Assembly (NCBI GenBank): GCA_013044075.1 | Contig: JABEVG010000051.1 | Coordinates: 1-41,207, forward strand | Reading direction: 5' to 3' | Length of the DNA stretch: 41,207 nucleotides | Source of the DNA: Gallionella sp. | GTDB lineage: Bacteria; Pseudomonadota; Gammaproteobacteria; Burkholderiales; Gallionellaceae | In this document: positions 35,640 to 41,207 of the stretch, in pieces | Layout: the number at the start of each line of letters is the position of its first letter | Numbering within the stretch: the stretch's first letter is position 1 | The notes under the pieces: generated by a model | What the model was told of the DNA's origin: nothing | Seen by the model: only the letters and a program-made list of their open reading frames with translations | Databases searched by the model: none | Position numbers and translations under genes: made by a program

Positions 35640-38312
35640 CTAACCGAGTTGTTTCAATATCTCTTGTGCGGCCGCACGTTGCTCGGCATCGCCTTCGTGC
35701 AGCACTTCATCAAGAATCTCCTTCGCGCCGCCGTCATCACCCATTTCCTGGTATGCCCTGGCCAGATCGAGCTTGGTAGCCACTTCATGCCACTGCGCAC
35801 TTTCTGCAGCCGGTTTGACCACCGGTTTATCGTCGTCCAGGTTCAGACTGATGTCAGACAAATTGAATTCCGCCGGCTTCGCTGCCCCATCCGCGTTGGA
35901 CGCACCGGGCTCTATCGGGAAATCCAGTGTGAACATACCATCGTCATCGTGCTTGGTCACGGCAACGACCTCTTCCGTGGCCGCCGGCATGGACGGATGT
36001 GTTGAAGTCACATCAAAGACCAAATCATCCAGGCCGGAAGACGCTTCCTTCTTGTCCGTGCCGCCGGTATTGGCAGGGTTGGCGGTCACATCAAAATCCA
36101 TACCGGTCGGCGCGGCAATCGACGGATTGGTGGCCGTCACGTCAAAATCCATCACCGAGTTTTTTGCAGTCGCGATCTCATCGGCTGAAAAGATCATGGT
36201 TTTTTCCACCATCGTGGCCGGATCGGAGACGTCAAAATCCGTACTGCGCGTCAAGGTCTTCCCCGTCAGATCGGGTGTGGCCGACAAGGCCAATGTCTGC
36301 ATGGTGGCACTGTCCGAATCTTCAACGCTTGCCACACCGCCGTACAGTGTGTTTTGCGGATCGACCTTGCGTCCCATACTCGCGACCTGTTGCCAGGTCT
36401 TGTCATCGACGACATCCTTCATAGGCTCGGCGGTCGCAGCAAATGATCCGGTATCTTTGCGCGCGGCATAGATCTCAAGCAACTTCATTTTGATCGGAGT
36501 TTTGTTAGACGATGTTGCCAACGCCTCTTTCAAAATTTCTTCGGCCTGCGCATCACGTCCAAAACTCAAAAACAAATCCGCTTCACTGATCGGATCATCG
36601 TCGCTTGAAGACGGAGCAACCGTCTGTGTACTGCCGGCCTGAATAGTGAAATCGCCAGTATCCGGAGATGGCATCACGGGTGTGGCGATATGTCCGGTCA
36701 CTGAACCAATATCCTCAACCGGGGTTTTCCCCGCACCATTCTGCTTATTTTTACGGCGACTCACCGCGAAGGCCAATCCGCCCAAGCCCAACAGAACCGC
36801 CGCACCGCCACCCAGATACACAGGGTCGGCCAGCACTTGATCCATCATCGAAGCTTCAGCCACCACCGGCTTGGGCAGCGGTTTGGGGGCGTGTTTCGGC
36901 ACTGGCAGTGCGGCACTGGCCGCACTCACCGCCGACACAGCGGATACTGCCGTCACTTGGGAAACCGCTGCGACTTGCGAAGCAACCGCCATCTTGGTCG
37001 CGCTCGCTGCTTGCGCCAATGCAGCCGCTTGCGTCTTCAGCTCGGCAAGATGCTTCATGTCTTGCAGATTTTTTTCCAGCAACGCCGCCCGGGTACGCTC
37101 TTCTTCCGCAGCCTTCGCTTTGGCAATAGCCTCCTCTTGTACGGCGTTCTTTTTATCCTGGCTGGTGGCCTTACCTGTCGCAGCAACCTTGTCCGTCAAT
37201 GCATCGCCTTTGGACAGCTTCAACACTTCTTTGGCGGATTCTTTTGCGACCGGGGTTTTATCCGCGACCGTGCTGCTGATCTTGCCAGCACTCACCTGCT
37301 GGGCGGCTTGCTGCTGTGTACCCAGTGGTGCGGCACTCGCCAACTTCTGACGGTAGGCATTCCAATCGCTCACTTGGATATGTATCTCTTTTTTCGCATC
37401 CGACTGGTTCAATGCCGCCAACTCCGTGGCATTCGGCAAACGCAAAATCTTGCCCGTTTGGATACGGTTCATATTTCTGCCGTCGAATTGACTGACATTC
37501 GCGCGATACAAAGCGACCAGCATGCGCTCTAAACTCACGCCATCTGCTTTGTTCGCTGCAGCGATCTTGTTCAAGGTGTCACCGTGCTGCACGGTAACGT
37601 CGCCGCTGACCATCGCTTTTTCAGCCGTCACCTGTTTGGTAGCACCTTGCGCAGATTTTTTCTGGGTGGATTTTTGTTGTGCGGGTTGTTCCACCGCCTT
37701 TTCTATCGGCGTGCTGACCACCGCCGCACTTTCCGCAGGCGGCACTGCTACCGGCTCAACGGCGGGTTGAACAGGTGCGCTCTCCGCTATCGGTTTGGCT
37801 ACCGGCACCACCACCGGCGCAACCGCTTGCACGGGCTGCGCGACGGGTTGCTCGGCTTGATAGCCGACAGGGTCGAGCAAGAAAGTGAACTCGCGCACCA
37901 GCTTGCCGGATGACCAGCTCAATTCCACCAGAAGACTCACAAAGGGGTCATTGATGGACTGCGCGCTCGTTGCATGAATATAAGATTCACCGTCGGCACG
38001 ATTTTCGATGGCGAACTTAAACTTGTTGCCGAAAGGATAATCGAGACCCGCTGCTTTATAGGCTTCCGGTGTAGCCAGTCGCGCCACCAAACTGGTTTTC
38101 TCGGCCTGGCTGACCGAGACCAACTCTATATCCGCCTTGAGCGGCTGGCCCAAAGCAGAAATCACATTGATCCCGCCGATACCCGCCGCAGACACGTGTG
38201 CGGACCAAGTCATCACAGCGATCCCGAGCAGCTTTAATATAACCAGCGACTTAGCCGTCGTATTTTGGCGGATTAGTCGAATGGTTAGTGGCTTCAACAG
38301 TGATTTTTTCAC
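35640..38312 (-). CDS. fimV: FimV-like pilus/polarity protein
   Basis: FimV is an inner-membrane peptidoglycan-binding hub that organises the type IV pilus machine and polar proteins. The 890-residue product has a signal-type N-terminus ending near VSAAGIGG, the FimV N-terminal domain, and a LysM domain (VQHGDTLNKIAAANKADG, about 240-295). After a Lys/Ala/Gln-rich segment come a transmembrane helix (about residue 500-520), an acidic cytoplasmic region with repeated FDVT motifs, and the C-terminal FimV TPR cap (LDLARAYQEMGDDGGAKEIL). The start is a GTG with AAGGTG upstream. A perfect intrinsic terminator follows. Confidence 0.92.
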   Translation of the reverse strand: MKKSLLKPLTIRLIRQNTTAKSLVILKLLGIAVMTWSAHVSAAGIGGINVISALGQPLKADIELVSVSQAEKTSLVARLATPEAYKAAGLDYPFGNKFKFAIENRADGESYIHATSAQSINDPFVSLLVELSWSSGKLVREFTFLLDPVGYQAEQPVAQPVQAVAPVVVPVAKPIAESAPVQPAVEPVAVPPAESAAVVSTPIEKAVEQPAQQKSTQKKSAQGATKQVTAEKAMVSGDVTVQHGDTLNKIAAANKADGVSLERMLVALYRANVSQFDGRNMNRIQTGKILRLPNATELAALNQSDAKKEIHIQVSDWNAYRQKLASAAPLGTQQQAAQQVSAGKISSTVADKTPVAKESAKEVLKLSKGDALTDKVAATGKATSQDKKNAVQEEAIAKAKAAEEERTRAALLEKNLQDMKHLAELKTQAAALAQAASATKMAVASQVAAVSQVTAVSAVSAVSAASAALPVPKHAPKPLPKPVVAEASMMDQVLADPVYLGGGAAVLLGLGGLAFAVSRRKNKQNGAGKTPVEDIGSVTGHIATPVMPSPDTGDFTIQAGSTQTVAPSSSDDDPISEADLFLSFGRDAQAEEILKEALATSSNKTPIKMKLLEIYAARKDTGSFAATAEPMKDVVDDKTWQQVASMGRKVDPQNTLYGGVASVEDSDSATMQTLALSATPDLTGKTLTRSTDFDVSDPATMVEKTMIFSADEIATAKNSVMDFDVTATNPSIAAPTGMDFDVTANPANTGGTDKKEASSGLDDLVFDVTSTHPSMPAATEEVVAVTKHDDDGMFTLDFPIEPGASNADGAAKPAEFNLSDISLNLDDDKPVVKPAAESAQWHEVATKLDLARAYQEMGDDGGAKEILDEVLHEGDAEQRAAAQEILKQLG

Positions 38313-38380
38313 GCTATCACCTTCAAGTTATTTGTTGGACAATTAAATTAACATCAAAGAGTTATCTGTACAAGCTAATA

Positions 38381-38399
38381 ATCTTGTTTACCACAAGAT
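38381..38399 (-). repeat. Hairpin immediately after asd
   Basis: ATCTTGT and ACAAGAT form a perfect 7-bp stem with a 5-base loop directly after the asd TAG. On the minus strand only TATT follows, so it would be a weak terminator at best. The remaining gap to fimV (about 68 bases) is AT-rich and may hold the fimV promoter; no confident -35/-10 pair is seen. Confidence 0.35.
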
Positions 38400-39422
38400 C
38401 TAATTCAGGTACTTCGCGATCAAAATTTCAGCGATCTGCACACTGTTCAATGCCGCGCCTTTGCGCACGTTATCGCTCACCACCCACATATCCAAGCCCA
38501 TCGGATGAGACAGATCCTCGCGGATACGCCCAACGAAAGTCGCATCCTGACCGGCCGCTTCGATCGCGGTCGGCCACCCACCCGCCACCCGCTCGTCCAC
38601 CACTTTTACGCCCGGTGCTTTTTCCAACAGCGCGCGCGCATCGGCAGCGGTAATCTTTTTGCGTGTCTCGATATGCACGGCTTCGGAATGTCCGTAGAAC
38701 ACCGGCACACGCGCGGCGGTTGGATTCACCAGGATGGAATCGTCCTCCAATATCTTCTTGGTCTCCCACACCATCTTCATTTCTTCTTTGGTGTAACCGT
38801 TGTCCATGAACACGTCGATCTGCGGCAAGACGTTGAACGCGATTTGCTTGGGATACACATCTACCACCGGCGGTTGTGAATTGAACAGCGCGCGGGTCTG
38901 CGCGGACAACTCGTCGATGGCCTCCTTGCCTGTGCCAGACACGGCCTGATAGGTCGCCACGTTGATACGCGCGATGCCTACCGCATCCTTGATGGGTTTC
39001 AACGCCACCAACATCTGGATGGTCGAGCAGTTCGGGTTGGCGATAATGCCGCGATTCTTGTATTGCGCGATGGCGTGCGGATTCACTTCCGGCACGACCA
39101 GCGGAATATCGCGGTCATAACGAAAGTGCGCGGTATTGTCGATCACCACACAACCCGCCGCAGCGGCGATGGGCGCGTATTTTTCCGACACGCTGCCGCC
39201 CGCCGAGAACAGCCCGATCTGGGTTTTTGAAAAATCGAAACCGTCCACATCCAGCACGGTGATCTCTTTGCCGTGAAAGGTCACTGTGGAACCGGCGGAA
39301 CGGCTGGAAGCCAGCGGATACAGATTGCGCACGGGAAAGTTGCGCTGTTCGAGTATCGCCAACATCGCCTCGCCCACCGCTCCGGTGGCACCCAAGATAC
39401 ATACATCGTAAGTTTTGTTCAT
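38400..39422 (-). CDS. asd: Aspartate-semialdehyde dehydrogenase
   Basis: Asd reduces aspartyl phosphate to aspartate semialdehyde, the branch point to lysine/diaminopimelate, methionine and threonine. The protein (340 residues) has the NADP-binding GATGAVGEAM and the catalytic cysteine C132 in NPNCSTIQM. The ATG at 39422 is preferred over an upstream in-frame start because it gives the conserved N-terminus; an AAGAAG sequence precedes it. It lies between leuB and fimV as in other betaproteobacteria. Confidence 0.96.
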   Translation of the reverse strand: MNKTYDVCILGATGAVGEAMLAILEQRNFPVRNLYPLASSRSAGSTVTFHGKEITVLDVDGFDFSKTQIGLFSAGGSVSEKYAPIAAAAGCVVIDNTAHFRYDRDIPLVVPEVNPHAIAQYKNRGIIANPNCSTIQMLVALKPIKDAVGIARINVATYQAVSGTGKEAIDELSAQTRALFNSQPPVVDVYPKQIAFNVLPQIDVFMDNGYTKEEMKMVWETKKILEDDSILVNPTAARVPVFYGHSEAVHIETRKKITAADARALLEKAPGVKVVDERVAGGWPTAIEAAGQDATFVGRIREDLSHPMGLDMWVVSDNVRKGAALNSVQIAEILIAKYLN

Positions 39423-39449
39423 GATTCTTCTTTCTAAAATTATCAACCG

Positions 39450-39499
39450 GTAGCGTGTGGCGAGTAGCAAAACCCGCTTGGCTACAAGCTACCCGCTAC
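39450..39499. repeat. Imperfect palindrome of GTAGC/GCTAC units between leuB and asd
   Basis: Outer GTAGCG (39450-39455) pairs with CGCTAC (39494-39499), and inner GTAGC (39464-39468) with GCTAC (39481-39485), around a 12-base loop. The stop codon of leuB lies within the palindrome. It fills most of the 73-base gap. It may be a REP-type unit or a weak terminator; the pairing between the arms is incomplete. Confidence 0.4.
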
Positions 39500-40560
39500 A
39501 AACTCTTCACCACCGCATCACCCATCGCGGCACAGCCCACTTTTTGCGTGCCCGCTTCATAGATATCACCCGTGCGTAGACCTTGTTGCAGCGTCTTGCG
39601 CACCGCAGCCTCGATACGCTGCGCCACATCCACCCTTGCGAAAGTGTAACGCATCATCATCGCCACCGACAAAATCGTCGCCAGCGGATTGGCGATGTCT
39701 TTGCCCGCGATGTCGGGTGCGGAACCGTGACAAGGCTCGTACAGTCCTTTGTTGTTGGCGTCTAATGATGCCGATGGCAGCATGCCGATAGAGCCGGTCA
39801 ACATGGACGCTTCATCGGACAGAATATCGCCGAAGATATTGCCGGTGAGGATCACGTCGAACTGTTTCGGCGCGCGCACCAACTGCATCGCCGCGTTATC
39901 CACATACATGTGCGACAACTCGACTTGCGGATACTCCTGCCCCACTGCGGTGACGATCTCGCGCCAGAACATGCTGGTGTCCAGCACGTTGGCTTTGTCC
40001 ACCGAACATAACTTTTTGCCGCGTTTCATCGCGCTTTGGAAGCCCACATGCGCCACGCGACGGATCTCCGATTCGCTGTAATGCATGGTGTCAAAGCCCT
40101 GGCGTTCACCGCTTTCCAGAGTGCGTATACCGCGCGGTTGGCCGAAATAAATATCGCCGGTCAGCTCGCGCAGAATCATGATGTCCAGACCCGACACCAA
40201 TTCCGGCTTCAGGCTGGACGCATTCACCAACTCGGGATAGACCATCGCCGGACGCAGATTAGCGAACAAGCCCAATCCTTTGCGGATGCGCAACAGGCCC
40301 TGTTCAGGACGCATGGGACGCGGCAGATTATCGTACTGGTAACCGCCGACCGCACCCAACAAAACAGCGTCGGATTCTTTGGTTAATTGTTCAGTTGCGG
40401 CAGGAAACGGATCGCCCGCCGCGTCGTAACCCGCACCGCCGAGGTGTGCGTATTCCATCTCTATCTTCAAACCGTCGCCGCGCAACGCGCTCATCACTTT
40501 CACCGCTTGCGCGACAATCTCTGGGCCAATGCCATCACCCGGCAAAACTGCGATCTTCAT
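39496..40560 (-). CDS. leuB: 3-isopropylmalate dehydrogenase
   Basis: LeuB oxidatively decarboxylates 3-isopropylmalate with NAD in leucine synthesis. The 354-residue protein starts [18 protein letters not shown] and carries the substrate-binding [15 protein letters not shown], the catalytic region around [13 protein letters not shown] and the C-terminal [15 protein letters not shown]. An AGGA ribosome binding site precedes the ATG. It follows leuD after 103 bases, in which nothing is recognised. Confidence 0.97.
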   Translation of the reverse strand: MKIAVLPGDGIGPEIVAQAVKVMSALRGDGLKIEMEYAHLGGAGYDAAGDPFPAATEQLTKESDAVLLGAVGGYQYDNLPRPMRPEQGLLRIRKGLGLFANLRPAMVYPELVNASSLKPELVSGLDIMILRELTGDIYFGQPRGIRTLESGERQGFDTMHYSESEIRRVAHVGFQSAMKRGKKLCSVDKANVLDTSMFWREIVTAVGQEYPQVELSHMYVDNAAMQLVRAPKQFDVILTGNIFGDILSDEASMLTGSIGMLPSASLDANNKGLYEPCHGSAPDIAGKDIANPLATILSVAMMMRYTFARVDVAQRIEAAVRKTLQQGLRTGDIYEAGTQKVGCAAMGDAVVKSL

Positions 40561-40663
40561 AGCAAAATCCTAAAAAACATAAAGTACGGAAAGTAGTAAA
40601 AAGGATGGGTAGTGAGTGGCCAGCGGAACACCCTCCTGACGCCCCACTCCCCGCTTCTTAAAT

Positions 40664-41207
40664 TTACAACCAGGGCTGCGCGGCGCGACGTGTGCTCTCG
40701 AACGACCGGATGTCATCGACATGCTGCAAGGTCAGTCCGATATCGTCCAGTCCATGCAACAGGCAATGCTTGCGGAAGGCTTCCACTTCAAACGGATAGC
40801 TCGTTCCATCCGGTGTGCCGATGGTTTGCCGATCCAGATCGATCACCAACTTATAACCCGCTTGCGCGACCACAGCCTTGAACAAGGCATCGACCTGCTC
40901 CGCCGGCAAACGTATCGGCAACAGACCGTTCTTGAAACAGTTGTTAAAGAAGATGTCAGCGAAGCTGGTCGCGATGATGACGCGGAAGCCGTAGTCTTCC
41001 AATGCCCAAGGCGCATGCTCCCGCGACGAACCGCAACCAAAATTCTCGCGTGCCAGCAAAATCTGCGCGCCCTGATAACGCGCCTGGTTCAATACAAATT
41101 CCGGATTGATCACGCGTTTGCTGTTATCCATACCCGGCTCACCGTGGTCGAGATAACGCCATTCGTCGAACGCGTTCGGACCGAAACCGGAACGCTTGAT
41201 GGACTTC
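40664..41207 (-). CDS. leuD: 3-isopropylmalate dehydratase small subunit (5' end outside window)
   Basis: LeuD with LeuC isomerises 2- to 3-isopropylmalate. The visible part covers about the last 180 of some 210 residues. The frame is continuous to the window edge ([16 protein letters not shown] upstream of an internal methionine), so the gene is cut by the window rather than broken. The active-site loop [16 protein letters not shown] is present. leuC would be expected next, upstream. Confidence 0.96.
   Translation of the reverse strand, partial: KSIKRSGFGPNAFDEWRYLDHGEPGMDNSKRVINPEFVLNQARYQGAQILLARENFGCGSSREHAPWALEDYGFRVIIATSFADIFFNNCFKNGLLPIRLPAEQVDALFKAVVAQAGYKLVIDLDRQTIGTPDGTSYPFEVEAFRKHCLLHGLDDIGLTLQHVDDIRSFESTRRAAQPWL

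Noticed and set aside
40561-40663. Possible element in the leuD-leuB gap
   Set aside because: The sequence contains runs such as GGGGAGTGGGGC but no convincing inverted repeat, promoter pair or small gene.

Overview
The window reads as ordinary chromosome of a betaproteobacterium. The right half carries the order leuD-leuB-asd-fimV-truA-trpF-trpB-trpA-accD-folC-dedD-cvpA-purF-metZ, a classic betaproteobacterial series. The left half has yhdP-nitrilase-tldD divergent from glnE, and ilvE-zinc finger-waaF-phosphomannomutase. This points to the Nitrosomonadales/Gallionellaceae neighbourhood, but the family assignment is inference from gene order and protein flavour, not a search. The DNA is moderately GC-rich and almost fully coding; no gene-free stretch exceeds 300 bases.

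Layout. Bases 1-135 hold a strong rRNA-type promoter and leader reading leftwards out of the window. Bases 144-6446 (minus) hold tldD, a nitrilase-family amidase and yhdP, divergent from glnE (plus). A membrane class III adenylate cyclase converges on glnE. On the plus strand follow ilvE, a CHCC zinc-finger protein, waaF and a phosphomannomutase/phosphoglucomutase. From 14363 to the end every gene is on the minus strand: a diguanylate cyclase with its receiver protein, alaS, a glycerate 2-kinase, recX, recA, pncC, metZ, a PaiB-like flavoprotein, purF, cvpA, dedD, folC, a small EamA permease, a GIY-YIG protein, accD, trpA, trpB, trpF, truA, an EcfT/CbiQ-like membrane protein, fimV, asd, leuB and the 3' part of leuD.

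The genes are mostly core metabolism: leucine, aspartate-family, tryptophan, methionine, purine, folate and fatty-acid starter chemistry, with DNA repair (recA/recX), nitrogen control (glnE), envelope biogenesis (yhdP, waaF, fimV, dedD) and two nucleotide-signalling enzymes (cAMP and c-di-GMP).

The unusual content sits between and inside these genes. (1) A SAM-II-type riboswitch with its own promoter and an intrinsic terminator precedes the paiB-like/metZ pair. (2) Two members of one palindromic three-stem element lie in frame inside the essential genes alaS and folC. (3) An insertion of about 135 bp split the coupled trpB/trpA junction and left a duplicate of the trpA start. (4) A 120-bp element with 28-bp inverted ends lies beside folC. 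(5) REP-like hairpins sit at gene 3' ends. (6) A GAAC-N4-GTTC palindrome lies upstream of recA. (7) An intrinsic terminator directly abuts the ribosome binding site of the gene that starts the truA-trp-accD run.
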